A stretch of 64,000 nucleotides of DNA from CALGLS01 sp047626155 (GCA_047626155.1 JBLHRR010000005.1:1-64000), one strand, 5' to 3'; numbered from the stretch's first letter, positions 44,038 to 53,195 are shown. The notes: generated from the sequence alone by a model not told the origin. Made by a program: numbers and translations.

Positions 44038-45423
44038 ATGAAGAACTTTACATACATATATGCCATTCTGTTTTTGATAATAATCCTTGTTTTAACGGCT
44101 TGCCGAAAAGACAAAGATGTATTCATCGTAGAAGGGGAAACGTTATCCTCTCTCAAAATTGGAGTTGTTGGTGGTCTGGTGACCAATATGGATGGAGAAG
44201 TTTTGGCCAATACTTCTGTTAACCTCAAAACGAAAGACGCAGCCTACCAAACAAAAACCGATAACAACGGGGTGTTCTACTTTAGAAACCTAGACCTGAA
44301 AGAAGAAAATATATATTTGTACACGGAGTCGGTAGGCTACTTTCAGGGCTCCCGTACATTTATCCCTAAAACAGGCAACGCTGAGTTTATTCACATTAGC
44401 TTGTTGCCTATGACAGAGTCCAACGCCTTTGAAGCAATTGAAGGCGGGACAATTGATTTGCCGGAAGGCGCCCAACTCAACATCTCTGAAAATGCAATAA
44501 AAGATGCATCGGGAGCTGATTATCAGGGAACAGTACTTATTGTAAATAATTTTCTGGAACCCAGCCAGCCTGGATTGGAATTGATGATGCCTGGAAACCT
44601 CACCGCATTGGACGAGGATGGGAACTGGCAGTCTTTGGCCATCTATGGTATAATGGCCCTTCAATTGACAGATGATGCGGGTGGATTGTTAGATATTAAA
44701 AGCCCGGATATGGCGACTTTGCTAATCCCAATCGCAGAAGATCAATTAAGTAATGCCCCCTCTTCTATCGCTGTTTGGTCGTTTGATATGGAAAACGGAT
44801 ACTGGATTCCAAACGGCTCTGCACAAAAAAGTAATGAATATTATAGTACCCCGATTACAGGTGTTCAATTCTTAAACTGGGCCATTCCATATCCGATGTT
44901 AAATTTAACAACACAATTACAGTTGTCACCAAACAATATCCCTTACGGAAATGCTACAGTAGAAATTACAGTGCTTGGATCGGGAACCTGTGCTTACGGA
45001 ACGACAGATAATACTGGCTTACTGGAAACCACAGTAGCAGCCAATCAGGTATTATCACTTCAGGTAACCGGACATTGTGGAACTTTGATTTATGAAGGTG
45101 AAATCGGCCCTTATGCAAGTGACGCTCAACTGGGGACACTTATAGTAGAATCCCCAAATGCTAATATGATCGAATTGAAAGGAAGCCTATCCAATTGTGA
45201 GGACAAAGCAGTCCCTCTAGGATATGCCCATATTCAATTGGGAGACCAAAGTCATGTGCTTTTTGCGCAAGCAGATGGAAGCTTTACGACTTACATAGAT
45301 GCTTGTACAAATGAAGCGCTTACAATGATAGGAGTAGATGTTCAAGCTGGAACAGAAGGAGAAATGCTAAGTTTTCAGACAGCAGAAGTAGTGAATGCAG
45401 GGACGGTTTCCACTTGTGAGTAA
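44038..45423 (+). CDS. Lipoprotein with a carboxypeptidase-regulatory-like domain
   Basis: 461 residues from the ATG at 44038, which starts an SPII signal with lipidated Cys 22 (LVLTACRK). An ATG ten codons upstream lies within a leader hairpin and would give a poor signal. The N-terminal domain (about 38-120; VGGLVTNMDGEVLANTSVNL and NNGVFYFRNL) is a carboxypeptidase-regulatory-like beta-sandwich common in Bacteroidota surface proteins. The remainder has further beta-sandwich repeats, including GTVLIVNNFLEPSQPG and a late YAHIQLGDQSHVLFAQADGS unit. Probably at the outer membrane; partner and role unknown. It precedes a sigma/anti-sigma operon by 332 bases. Confidence 0.75.
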   Translation: MKNFTYIYAILFLIIILVLTACRKDKDVFIVEGETLSSLKIGVVGGLVTNMDGEVLANTSVNLKTKDAAYQTKTDNNGVFYFRNLDLKEENIYLYTESVGYFQGSRTFIPKTGNAEFIHISLLPMTESNAFEAIEGGTIDLPEGAQLNISENAIKDASGADYQGTVLIVNNFLEPSQPGLELMMPGNLTALDEDGNWQSLAIYGIMALQLTDDAGGLLDIKSPDMATLLIPIAEDQLSNAPSSIAVWSFDMENGYWIPNGSAQKSNEYYSTPITGVQFLNWAIPYPMLNLTTQLQLSPNNIPYGNATVEITVLGSGTCAYGTTDNTGLLETTVAANQVLSLQVTGHCGTLIYEGEIGPYASDAQLGTLIVESPNANMIELKGSLSNCEDKAVPLGYAHIQLGDQSHVLFAQADGSFTTYIDACTNEALTMIGVDVQAGTEGEMLSFQTAEVVNAGTVSTCE

Positions 45424-45755
45424 ATATGTTGGTAACTCTGTGGAAAAGCCTGTTAGATTGTGGATAACACATTTAAGGCATTGATAATCAATAGCATTAT
45501 TTCGTAGGGACGGAGACCGAAATATGAATTTTTGAAGCTAAAATGGTAGTTGTTCGCAATTTTATTGCTAACTTTCTAACAGGAATAAATTCAATCTCCT
45601 TGCAGCGAATGGCATAGAAAAGGGGTTATATACTTAGAGCACCTAAATTATTTTGTGCGATAGTTAGTTGAAGTTTAGTCGTTTTCGAACTTTCCAAAGT
45701 GAAGCAATTAAAAAGCCTGGTGTAAAAGGCTATTACGAGTACCAAAACATTTTCT
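45424..45755. other. Intergenic region, 332 bases
   Basis: Spacer between the lipoprotein and the second ECF sigma operon, both plus strand. No repeats or terminators of note. A TTATTTTG stretch (about 45648-45655) is near the -7 consensus but has no clear partner. Confidence 0.4.
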
Positions 45756-46292
45756 GTGACAGAACTGGAAATCATAAAGGGTTGTATCCAAAATGACCGC
45801 CAATGTCAGCGTGCCTTGTTTGAAAGGTATTCAGGGCTGATGTTGTCTGTTTGTAGGAGATACACGCGGCATGAGATGGAGGCAGAAGATATTTTGCAAG
45901 ATGCGCTTATAAAGGTTTTTAAGAACATAGAAAAATTCAAGTTCGAGGGATCATTTGAAGGATGGGTACGTAGAATAGTAGTGAACACCGCTTTGAAAAA
46001 CTATAAAAAGAGTTCTGTCCAAAAAGAGCAAATTGGTTTGGAGTCTTATCAGGAAGGATCGATGGAGCCAAAAGCAATCGCCAACCTGGGAGAAGAGGAA
46101 TTGATGAACTTGATTGCAAAAATGCCGGATGGATATCGGATTGTTTTTAATTTATACATAATAGAAGGATACAGTCATAGAGAAATCGCAGAAAGGCTGG
46201 AGATCAAAGAAAGTACGTCTCGCTCACAATTAGTAAAAGCGCGACGACTATTACAAGAAATGTTAACCGAAAGAAACAGAATATCTGCATGA
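45756..46292 (+). CDS. RNA polymerase sigma factor, ECF subfamily (second)
   Basis: 178 residues from a GTG start at 45756. Sigma region 2 (about 20-85) contains AEDILQDALIKVFKNIEKF and the FEGWVRRIVVNTALKNYKK block. Region 4 (about 115-170) contains YSHREIAERLEIKESTSRSQ. The gene overlaps the next by four bases (ATGA), so sigma factor and anti-sigma/barrel fusion are translationally coupled. It is about the same length as the first sigma factor and clearly related in region 4 (MPDGYRIVFNLYIIEGY versus LPDGYRVVFNLYLMEGY), so the two may be paralogues of one group. Confidence 0.92.
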   Translation: MTELEIIKGCIQNDRQCQRALFERYSGLMLSVCRRYTRHEMEAEDILQDALIKVFKNIEKFKFEGSFEGWVRRIVVNTALKNYKKSSVQKEQIGLESYQEGSMEPKAIANLGEEELMNLIAKMPDGYRIVFNLYIIEGYSHREIAERLEIKESTSRSQLVKARRLLQEMLTERNRISA

Positions 46293-47701
46293 AAAAAGAG
46301 CAGCTAACAGATCGGATTATTCGCAATAAGTTGAAGTATCATGCTTCAGCCTCTCCAGATCATTTGTGGGAGGCCATCGAAGCAGAGCTTCCAGTGGATG
46401 ATAAAAATCGAGGCATCTTCTGGTGGATGGGGGGAGGCTTCCTTTGCTTGGCTTTATTGTCGGCGAGCTTCTTTTACTTTAGCGGAGGGGAGGAGAATGG
46501 AACTTCAACTTCAATTGTGAACGCGAGGACAAACGCAAATTCAAACGCCGCAACAAACCTGGCTTCTGATTCAAATGCTGAGGAAGTGCTTGCTTTAGCA
46601 AATACAAAGGAGGAGGAGGAAATTAGTACAACTAAAACAAGTGATGAATCATATTCTAATTTAGCCATAGCTAAAAGCACAGTAAAACCAAAAAGAAATA
46701 CTGAGACAAATACAAATGTCACGACACTATCGAGCAGAGCAAAGACTACAGCTAACAAAAAAACGGTAATTTTTTCAGATGCTCAGGCAACAGATAAAAA
46801 TGTAGAGGCATCTAATAGGCAAACAGGAGAAACAAAGGTTTCTACTAAAGCAACTTTTGACATTGCGGCAATAAAAGCAACTTCATTGACTGCCTTGGAC
46901 TTATCTTCAAAAGAGATACTTTTTTTGAACGCTGAAGAAAAAGAACTCGATTGGCCGTCCTTACTACAAGATCCTAAATGTGCCACTTTCGGGAAGTGGT
47001 TGAAACTGCATTTCTATGGAGATGCTTACGTTTCACCTGACATCGCTTTTCGCGAACTGGAATCTAAAGAAGAGGCATTCGATCGCTATGCGGCAGACCG
47101 AAGATCAACAGAGTCGCAGTTGCTTTCTTTCAGCACAGGTCTGAGGTTTTCCGTAGTCTCTAACTATGGATTATCTGCAAGAACGGGTATTGTTTATAGC
47201 CAGATTAATGAGAAATTTGAGTATCAGCAGGAGCGCACAGAAAAAGTATTTGAAACAGTAGAAATCAATGGTGTAATTATTAGTTCGGATACAACAATAC
47301 AATCAGGAACGCAGTACATAACGACTTATAACCGCTATAGAATGTTAGACGTGCCTTTATTGTTAGGTTATGAAGTGAACTTTAAGAAATTTTCACTATC
47401 TGTAAATTCTGGAGTATATGCTAACTTGGTTTCCAGACAACAAGGAGATTTTTTATCACCTGAGGATAAGCCAGTTACTTTCAGTTCAGATGCTAGAAAT
47501 ACATATCCGGCGTTTAGAAAAAGGTTGAATTTTAGTGTATACGGTTCCATCGCGATGTACATTAATTTAGACGAACACTGGCAATTTATGATGGAGCCAC
47601 ATATGCGCTACTATCTCGACCCAATGACACAATCGAGTTACGAAGTCGAACAAAAATACATTACCGCTGGTTTGATTACCGGTTTAAGATATAGATTTTA
47701 A
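46289..47701 (+). CDS. Anti-sigma-like protein fused to an outer-membrane beta-barrel
   Basis: 470 residues. A short N-terminal cytoplasmic segment (1-42; SPDHLWEAIEAELPV) resembles the sigma-binding start of other Bacteroidota anti-sigma factors, including the one at 652-1209. A single inner-membrane helix (about 43-64) follows, then a disordered linker of about 165 residues rich in Thr, Asn, Ala and Lys, then a beta-strand-rich domain (about 237-470) of the outer-membrane barrel type ending in the aromatic signature GLRYRF. If both ends insert as predicted, one chain spans inner membrane, periplasm and outer membrane. It overlaps the sigma gene by four bases. The barrel assignment is from strand pattern and C-terminus only. 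Confidence 0.72.
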   Translation: MKKEQLTDRIIRNKLKYHASASPDHLWEAIEAELPVDDKNRGIFWWMGGGFLCLALLSASFFYFSGGEENGTSTSIVNARTNANSNAATNLASDSNAEEVLALANTKEEEEISTTKTSDESYSNLAIAKSTVKPKRNTETNTNVTTLSSRAKTTANKKTVIFSDAQATDKNVEASNRQTGETKVSTKATFDIAAIKATSLTALDLSSKEILFLNAEEKELDWPSLLQDPKCATFGKWLKLHFYGDAYVSPDIAFRELESKEEAFDRYAADRRSTESQLLSFSTGLRFSVVSNYGLSARTGIVYSQINEKFEYQQERTEKVFETVEINGVIISSDTTIQSGTQYITTYNRYRMLDVPLLLGYEVNFKKFSLSVNSGVYANLVSRQQGDFLSPEDKPVTFSSDARNTYPAFRKRLNFSVYGSIAMYINLDEHWQFMMEPHMRYYLDPMTQSSYEVEQKYITAGLITGLRYRF

Positions 47702-47780
47702 CAACAATAGACTCCAAAGAATATAAAGAACGCGCAATCAAATGAGATTGCACACTCGTATAAACTAGCTTCGTTTTTCG

Positions 47781-47811
47781 ACTCCGTAGGTACTCCTTAC
47801 GGAGTTTTTTT
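47781..47811 (+). terminator. Rho-independent terminator of the second sigma operon
   Basis: 8-bp stem ACTCCGTA / TACGGAGT with a 9-base loop and a run of T, 79 bases after the stop. Confidence 0.8.
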
Positions 47812-47830
47812 ATGTCCTGAACATGTAAGG

Positions 47831-47918
47831 AACCACAAAGTTTCACAAAGTAAAATGCTAAAGTATTTCATTCATTATATCAAGTGAAAACTTCGTGTTC
47901 TTTGCGCCCTTTGTGGTT
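47831..47918. repeat. ACCACAAAG-type palindromic element
   Basis: Outer inverted repeat AACCACAAAG (47831-47840) / CTTTGTGGTT (47909-47918), with inner CACAAAG and TTCTTTGCGCC units. It is similar in style to 38889-38983 and lies between convergent genes. Confidence 0.5.
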
Positions 47919-47950
47919 ATTTTTAATACAAAATGCGGAACGTATGATTC

Positions 47951-48424
47951 CTATCTCTTATTCAAAATCGATTTCAAATCCGCTGGCGAATAATTAATAG
48001 ATTTCAATGTCTTATTATCTTCCGCTCTGAAAACAAGATAGTGGTCTCCTTCTTTTTTCACATAACTACCCACGCCCTTTGTTGCTTTGTAATGTGCCTG
48101 AGTAGCTTCTGCTTCCTCTAATGACTTGCAAGTCTTACTCATATTAGATCGCTGTACTTCATCAAAAAGTGTTTTGAATTGGTTTCCCAAACCAAATTCC
48201 AACACAGCTCCTGACAATACGTACTGAATATCACAAAGTGCATCCGCAATCTCCACCATATCTTTATCCGCAATTGCTTCTTCCAACTCTTTCAACTCTT
48301 CCGCAATAAGAGAGACCCGCAATGCACAACGTTTTGAATCCGGAATAGTCGGCTCGTCTAAAATAGGGTGTTTGAAAGTTTTGTGAAATTCTGCGACTTG
48401 ATTTAAAGCATCTATTTTCTCCAT
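47951..48424 (-). CDS. MazG-like all-alpha nucleoside triphosphate pyrophosphohydrolase
   Basis: 157 residues. The central helices carry the metal-binding pattern of the all-alpha NTP-PPase superfamily: EELKELEEAIADKDMVEIAD followed by ALCDIQYVLSGAV, giving the EExxE...D..D arrangement. The tail (about 105-157) is a small extra domain including GSYVKKEGDHYLVFRAEDNK. Members hydrolyse NTPs or dNTPs to monophosphates plus pyrophosphate and act in housecleaning; the substrate here is unknown. Probably cytosolic, single gene. Confidence 0.85.
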   Translation of the reverse strand: MEKIDALNQVAEFHKTFKHPILDEPTIPDSKRCALRVSLIAEELKELEEAIADKDMVEIADALCDIQYVLSGAVLEFGLGNQFKTLFDEVQRSNMSKTCKSLEEAEATQAHYKATKGVGSYVKKEGDHYLVFRAEDNKTLKSINYSPADLKSILNKR

Positions 48425-48504
48425 GATGTATGATCTTTTTTTTTGTAATTCTGAACAGTTACGTGTTTCTAATATTTCCGCAAAAGTACGAAATACTATT
48501 TCAT

Positions 48505-49860
48505 TTAAAACGCTACATACACCAATTGTAAAATCTTCTCCATCTCTCTTTTCAGTGCTCGCATATCACCCATGTAATTATTATGCATAAAACTAAAAAC
48601 GAGACGTCGACCACTCTTAGTTACAAGGTAACCACTTAAGCAGTGAATGTGTCTGAGGGTTCCAGTCTTAGCGAAGACGTAGGGTTTTCCTAAGCCACCA
48701 TACCAACTTTTGATGGTGCCACTCTCGCCACCAGTAGGAAAGAGGTCGAAGAGTTCTTGTTCTGGGTATTCTTTGTATAACTCGTTGAGGGTGGTCACCA
48801 TGTTTCGGGGCGTGATCATATTGTACCTAGAAAGGCCAGAGCCATCGACCCATCGAGGTTGTTCAGGAAGAAATTGGAATAAACTATCCTGCGCCCATTT
48901 GATGGTGCGTGATACATTGAGGGTGTCGAAGAGTTGATTGGAACAGATTAGTAATAGCTGTTCTGCTACAAAGTTATCGCTGGGTTGCATCAGCTCTTTG
49001 TAGAGGTCATTGGCAGGAACAGCGCTGTTGATGTTTAGATAATCTTGATTCGTGCAAGTGTTGTTACATGTTTTAATTTCTTGGTGGAGGGTGTCCGAAA
49101 GTAATTGAGCAATAGTTTCTTTATTCGTGCGAAAGGGACGAATTTCACTTGTAGGATAATTGTTGGAAGGTTTGAATATGGTGAAATAATTGTTGTCCCA
49201 GTTTCGTGAAACGGCCGTCCTTTTAATTGTTGTGTCTGTCTCGATAGTAATATTTTTTTCGAAATAGGAGGGGATCGTACGGATACTTTCTTTTTTGGAT
49301 GTTTTAAGAAAGCTCACATTATTTCCGTAGATGGGGAGAGAAGATTTTTCACTTTGGAAATAATAATGAAAATCATCCCAAGACCAACCGCTTCCGTATT
49401 TTTTATCTTGAAAATTACAATCACAAAAAGTAATGACCTGTTTTTGCTTTTGTAAAAAGCTTAAAGCGGTATTGCTATCAGTGGGAAAAGCAGGGTTTAA
49501 TAAAGCCGGATGGCCAGTTCCTTGGATATACATTTCTCCCTCTTCCGTCTTTAAATACCTTAGATTAGGAACGTCGCCTCTCAAAATTTTCATCGCCGTG
49601 AAAAGTGTCAGAACCTTAGTGTTGGAAGCTGGAGTGAAATAAGTATCCGCATTTTTTTCATAAATAACCTTGGTCGTAGTCTGATCCATGAGGAGAAAGC
49701 CGGTGAGGCCATTGAAGGTAGCAGAATGTTCAAAGGATTGTTCCAAGCTCTTCTTGCCTGAGACTCGTTGGACACTTCCTTTCGAAGAACGGCAGGCTGG
49801 TAATAACAATAAGATTAAGGAAAACATACAAAGCCAGCGAAATGCAAATTTGAGAAACAT
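48505..49860 (-). CDS. dacB: D-alanyl-D-alanine carboxypeptidase/endopeptidase, PBP4 type (peptidase S13), lipoprotein
   Basis: 451 residues with an SPII signal (lipidated Cys 22 in LLPACRS). All three penicillin-binding motifs are visible: SxxK (SNTK, Ser79-Lys82), SxN (SDN in QPSDNFVAEQL) and KTG (AKTGTLRHI). The S13-specific WVDGSGLSRYN block is also present. It trims or cuts peptidoglycan crosslinks in the periplasm and is presumably membrane-anchored by its lipid. About 80 bases separate it from the NTP pyrophosphohydrolase downstream. The gene upstream is an LD-carboxypeptidase, so two peptidoglycan enzymes are neighbours. Confidence 0.93.
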   Translation of the reverse strand: MFLKFAFRWLCMFSLILLLLPACRSSKGSVQRVSGKKSLEQSFEHSATFNGLTGFLLMDQTTTKVIYEKNADTYFTPASNTKVLTLFTAMKILRGDVPNLRYLKTEEGEMYIQGTGHPALLNPAFPTDSNTALSFLQKQKQVITFCDCNFQDKKYGSGWSWDDFHYYFQSEKSSLPIYGNNVSFLKTSKKESIRTIPSYFEKNITIETDTTIKRTAVSRNWDNNYFTIFKPSNNYPTSEIRPFRTNKETIAQLLSDTLHQEIKTCNNTCTNQDYLNINSAVPANDLYKELMQPSDNFVAEQLLLICSNQLFDTLNVSRTIKWAQDSLFQFLPEQPRWVDGSGLSRYNMITPRNMVTTLNELYKEYPEQELFDLFPTGGESGTIKSWYGGLGKPYVFAKTGTLRHIHCLSGYLVTKSGRRLVFSFMHNNYMGDMRALKREMEKILQLVYVAF

Positions 49861-50044
49861 CTAGTAGTTGTTTTAAGATTATATAGAGCTGAGAAACGGT
49901 CTAATAATTAGGAGGTTGCGATTCTAATTGATACCTGATATAATAACTACTATTTATGTAATTCAGCGTTTGGTTTAGGGTATGAAAAGTGTCTATCGTG
50001 TGATAACGAATTCAATAGCTAGCGGATAAACAAGCAAAAATATT

Positions 50045-51067
50045 TTATTGAACAGAAGCCCCCAATAAAGTCAACTTCCCAGTAGCTCCATCAAAGTGGG
50101 CTTCTCCACCAATCGGCAAAGTACATTGATCGCTGATGTGTCCAACAGGAAATCCATAATAAACTGGGATACCTAAATCGTATAAGCGATCAGTTAAGGT
50201 CTCTTTCAAACTCAAAGAAGCATCCTCTTTTTTTGCTTCACAACTTTCAAAAACACCGAGGACAATGGCGGCCGCTTCTTTAAGGTCGCTCCCCTGCCTT
50301 AATTGTGTCAACATGCGATCTATCCTATAGGGCTTTTCTCCAATTTCCTCAATGAAGACGATTTTATTTTTATAACAAATTTCATAAGGCGTTCCTACTA
50401 GTGCAGAAAGTAAGGATAGGTTTCCGCCCACTAAAGGGCCACTAGCGGTGCCGGAACGAATGCTGTATTGCCCGTTTTCAAAAAGAGCGGGGTCTATTAA
50501 CCATTTACTTCGGCCTTCCATTAAAACGGCTTTTAAATGCGCTAGCGCAAAAGGGGTAAAGGTAGATGCTGTCATAGGCCCGTGGAAAGAAATCATTTTT
50601 GTTTTTTCGAGTATAGCTGCTAACAAAGCAGTTACATCGCTATAGCCGATCAAAATTTTAGGGTTTCTTTTGATGAGTTTGAAATCCAATTTTGGCAATA
50701 ATCTCGGGCAGCCATAACCACCTCTTATGCACCAGATGGCCTTAACGGTTTTGTCTGCGAAAAATTCATGGATATCTGAAATCCGTTGCTCGTCGGTTCC
50801 AGCGAGGTAGCCGTGTCTGGCCATAATACTTGGATTGTATTTGGCTTTCAGACCAAGCATCTTTAAGTTGGCTAATGTTTTATCTAGTTTTTCCTGTGTA
50901 ATCGGACTGCCAGGAGTAATCAAAGCAACGGTGTCTCCTTTCTGGAGTCGGGCAGGTTTTTTCATTTTTTTTTCATTATTAAACGATAGTAGAGGGGCAG
51001 GAATAATAAGTCCTGGCACAGCGCTAAGGCTTTGAATCATTTTGCGATTAAACTGTCTTCTATCCAT
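50045..51067 (-). CDS. LD-carboxypeptidase (peptidase S66, LdcA/MccF type)
   Basis: 340 residues. The N-terminus MDRRQFNRKMIQSLSAVPGL has twin arginines and a hydrophobic stretch, so export by the Tat route is possible. The S66 core begins LQKGDTVALITPGSPIT. The nucleophile Ser is in IGYSDVTALL, the Glu in FIEEIGEKPYRIDRM and the His in GFPVGHISDQCTLPIG. The enzyme cleaves L,D bonds of murein tetrapeptides; a periplasmic form is less usual than the cytosolic E. coli LdcA. Same strand as dacB, 184 bases apart. Confidence 0.9.
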   Translation of the reverse strand: MDRRQFNRKMIQSLSAVPGLIIPAPLLSFNNEKKMKKPARLQKGDTVALITPGSPITQEKLDKTLANLKMLGLKAKYNPSIMARHGYLAGTDEQRISDIHEFFADKTVKAIWCIRGGYGCPRLLPKLDFKLIKRNPKILIGYSDVTALLAAILEKTKMISFHGPMTASTFTPFALAHLKAVLMEGRSKWLIDPALFENGQYSIRSGTASGPLVGGNLSLLSALVGTPYEICYKNKIVFIEEIGEKPYRIDRMLTQLRQGSDLKEAAAIVLGVFESCEAKKEDASLSLKETLTDRLYDLGIPVYYGFPVGHISDQCTLPIGGEAHFDGATGKLTLLGASVQ

Positions 51068-51214
51068 CGGGATAAATGTAGGGATAGTTTTGACATTGCG
51101 TAAGCAAACGTATTGTTAAGTTTCAAAAATAAACTTTGTCAATCGAAAACTTACGCGAGACAGTCGTTTTTCAGGAGCCTGTCTAACTCTCCAGCTAAGC
51201 AGGGAGGAAGGGCA

Positions 51215-51341
51215 AGTAACAACGAAAAATTAAATCCCGATTTGGAAACGATTATATAAATCAAAACGACCACAGGGAGAGTGATTTATATAATCGTTTC
51301 CACCAAAGAAATCGGGAAATTATTTTGTGTGTAATACCAAG
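51215..51341 (+). repeat. Fold-back palindromic repeat, copy C
   Basis: About 127 bases. The inner hairpin has perfect 20-bp arms (51244-51263 and 51282-51301) around an 18-base loop AAACGACCACAGGGAGAG. The outer arms TCCCGATTT (51235-51243) and AAATCGGGA (51309-51317) continue the stem with a 7-base one-sided bulge. The ends are AAGTAACAACG and GTAATACCAAG. Confidence 0.85.
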
Positions 51342-51740
51342 TAGGTACAACAACTCTAAATTTCTTACAAAGAGTAAAATAATAGTCATTAGGAAACAGC
51401 GTATTCCCAGCTAGTTCCGTTATATTTGTGTACTTGAGAAAACATCCTACCTGATTGCATCCACTTTAAACAAAGGATTCGGCATAATTAAATTTTAGAA
51501 TTTATTTCTTACAAATACCGCCTGTCCATTCCACACACTTTTTTTAATTAAGAGAATTTTAATATCGAAGATATGCTTTTTGGTATTTAGGGCTTTGCTA
51601 TGTTTTATAGTATTCGTTCTATGCCGAGGGTGGCTTCTAGTTACTTATTATATGAAATCCTTAAACCGATTTTGGATTATCCTTAAGCCAGTCGGGTATT
51701 TAACGACAAGTGTTTTAGGGTTTAGTCCCAAATTCCGAGC

Positions 51741-51773
51741 CCTTCTCTCCTTCCCAGGAGAGGAGGTTTTTTT
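51741..51773 (+). terminator. Intrinsic terminator-like hairpin with no assigned gene
   Basis: Stem CCTTCTCTCCT / AGGAGAGGAGG with one mismatch and a TCCC loop, followed by seven T. No plus-strand gene ends nearby, so it may belong to a small RNA or an inserted repeat. Confidence 0.55.
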
Positions 51774-52036
51774 ATTTTAACCTGCCCCAAGTTCAATATC
51801 AACCCTAAGGTCAAAACGCTCAGTTCGCGAATCTCCAGCGTATTACGAGAATTGAAGTTGAAATTACTATTGTAATATTTCGGTAATCGTCGCTTGTACC
51901 CGCTTGTACCCGATTGTAGAAGGGCAACAAATTGAGTCATTAAAACAAAAAATTGAAAAATTATTTGTTTGATAAAAATAATTGTTTTAAATTGCGACCA
52001 TATTCGATAAACTAATAATCAAAAAAACGACCACCT

Positions 52037-52783
52037 ATGATACGCGAAGACAGAATACAATTGAATAATCGTTTTATTAAGGTTTTCAGTGCACTAAAAG
52101 AAAGAGGGGATATTATACTAAATGATCGTAATGGAAAAGGGATTGGTGATTTTGCCGATAAGGTCCTTGGTAACAAGGCTTATGGCCATATTGTCCGTGC
52201 CTTTTTAAATGAAAAAGATAAACGAGTAATTGACTATCGTCAAGCTCGAATTGTTTGCCGTGAGTATGGTGTTAATGAATCTTTCCTTATTGACGGTATT
52301 GGAACTCCTTTTGGTTTTGAAATTCCTAAACCCAGAAAATCACTGGAAAGCGGGCGTACATTTATGCCACAAGGAAATATCATGTACACCACCGTTCAGG
52401 CTTTTGCCGGTTCTGGGGAAGCCTCTGGAGAAGCTCCTTCTGAAGACAACTACTTCTTTTCGATTCCTAACCTTTCTGGAAATGGTTTAGTCGCATTTCC
52501 TATTCAGGGAAATAGTATGGAACCCGTAATTAAGGATGGAGATACGCTGATCTGCCGAGAAATTGCCGGACTTTCCGAAATTAAAGACAATCAAATTTAC
52601 GCTGTAAAAGCAAACGGCGCTGTCTGGGTGAAGTACGTAAAGAAAGTAGAGAATAACAGAGGCAAAGTAACCCAACTAAAGTTAATCTCTGCCAACAACT
52701 TGGAGTACGATGCTTTTGATGCGGATGTAGACGAAGGAACACGTTTGTACAAAGTAGTACGTCGAATTAGCGATGTATCCTAA
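52037..52783 (+). CDS. S24-type (LexA/CI-like) transcriptional regulator
   Basis: 248 residues. The N-terminal half (about 1-90) is helical with an XRE-like helix-turn-helix (FADKVLGNKAYGHIVRAFL and DYRQARIVCREYGVNESFL). A linker leads to a peptidase S24 domain (about 125-245): catalytic Ser in QGNSMEPVIKDGD and catalytic Lys in VWVKYVKKV. An AG pair (TVQAFAGSGEASGE) lies before it and could be a self-cleavage site as in LexA and CI. Proteins of this layout control SOS-like or phage functions, but no phage genes are near. The gene is monocistronic. Confidence 0.85.
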   Translation: MIREDRIQLNNRFIKVFSALKERGDIILNDRNGKGIGDFADKVLGNKAYGHIVRAFLNEKDKRVIDYRQARIVCREYGVNESFLIDGIGTPFGFEIPKPRKSLESGRTFMPQGNIMYTTVQAFAGSGEASGEAPSEDNYFFSIPNLSGNGLVAFPIQGNSMEPVIKDGDTLICREIAGLSEIKDNQIYAVKANGAVWVKYVKKVENNRGKVTQLKLISANNLEYDAFDADVDEGTRLYKVVRRISDVS

Positions 52784-52784
52784 A

Positions 52785-52908
52785 TCGAAATCCCGAGCGA
52801 GCGCAGCGAGTCGAGGGATACGAAAAAGGGAGTCCACTTAAATTTCGAGCGCAGTCGAGAGATTTACCTCCTTTACAAAGGATAGGTTCCTCAACTGCAC
52901 TCGAAATA
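52785..52908. repeat. Dispersed GAGTCGAGGGAT / TTTCGAGCG repeat, copy 2
   Basis: Same block order as 40466-40590: CCGAGCGAGCGCAGCGAGTC, GAGTCGAGGGATACGAA, TTAAATTTCGAGCGCAGTCG, TTTACCTCCTTTA and a closing CACTCGAAAT. It starts immediately after the regulator's stop codon. Confidence 0.65.
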
Positions 52909-53054
52909 AAAGTAACACTATCATTACAAATAATAGTGTTACTCCTTTGATTCAGTTATGTACTAAATTACCAACAAAAATATAAGATTAATAGTCTCTC
53001 TTAGGTGAAGGTGTTCGTTCCTTCATCCTATATCCTGCTGTTTTTTTGATTCTT

Positions 53055-53085
53055 AAATCCCGGAGAAAACCTTCGGGATTTTTTT
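53055..53085 (+). terminator. Rho-independent terminator downstream of the S24 regulator
   Basis: 8-bp stem AAATCCCG / CGGGATTT with extra inner pairing GAG/CTT, ending in seven T. Confidence 0.75.
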
Positions 53086-53195
53086 ATTTAGTGTAATAGA
53101 GTTTATGTTGAAGTGCTGGATAAAAACATCATTTGAGAACATATAAATTATTTTGGAATAAACTCTAATGCTTATTGATTGTTTTGACCAGTTAC

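Larger units (their letters stand above)
51068..52036. other. Intergenic region of about 1 kb with fold-back repeat copy C
   Basis: No convincing gene. It holds repeat copy C (51215-51341), an intrinsic terminator-like hairpin (51741-51773), and tandem GCTTGTACCC-like units (about 51892-51916). Small frames at 51580-51780 (plus) and 51722-51940 (minus) run through the hairpin and look accidental. Confidence 0.55.
52784..53195. other. Intergenic region with repeat copy and terminator
   Basis: 412 bases between the S24 regulator and the convergent S9 peptidase. It is occupied by the GAGTCGAGGGAT repeat (52785-52908), a GTGAAGG...CCTTCAT hairpin near 53008-53029, and an intrinsic terminator at 53055-53085. 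Confidence 0.6.

Noticed and set aside
51580..51940. Small frames on both strands near the orphan terminator
   Set aside because: Both run through the hairpin at 51741-51773; their sequence reflects the repeat rather than protein coding.
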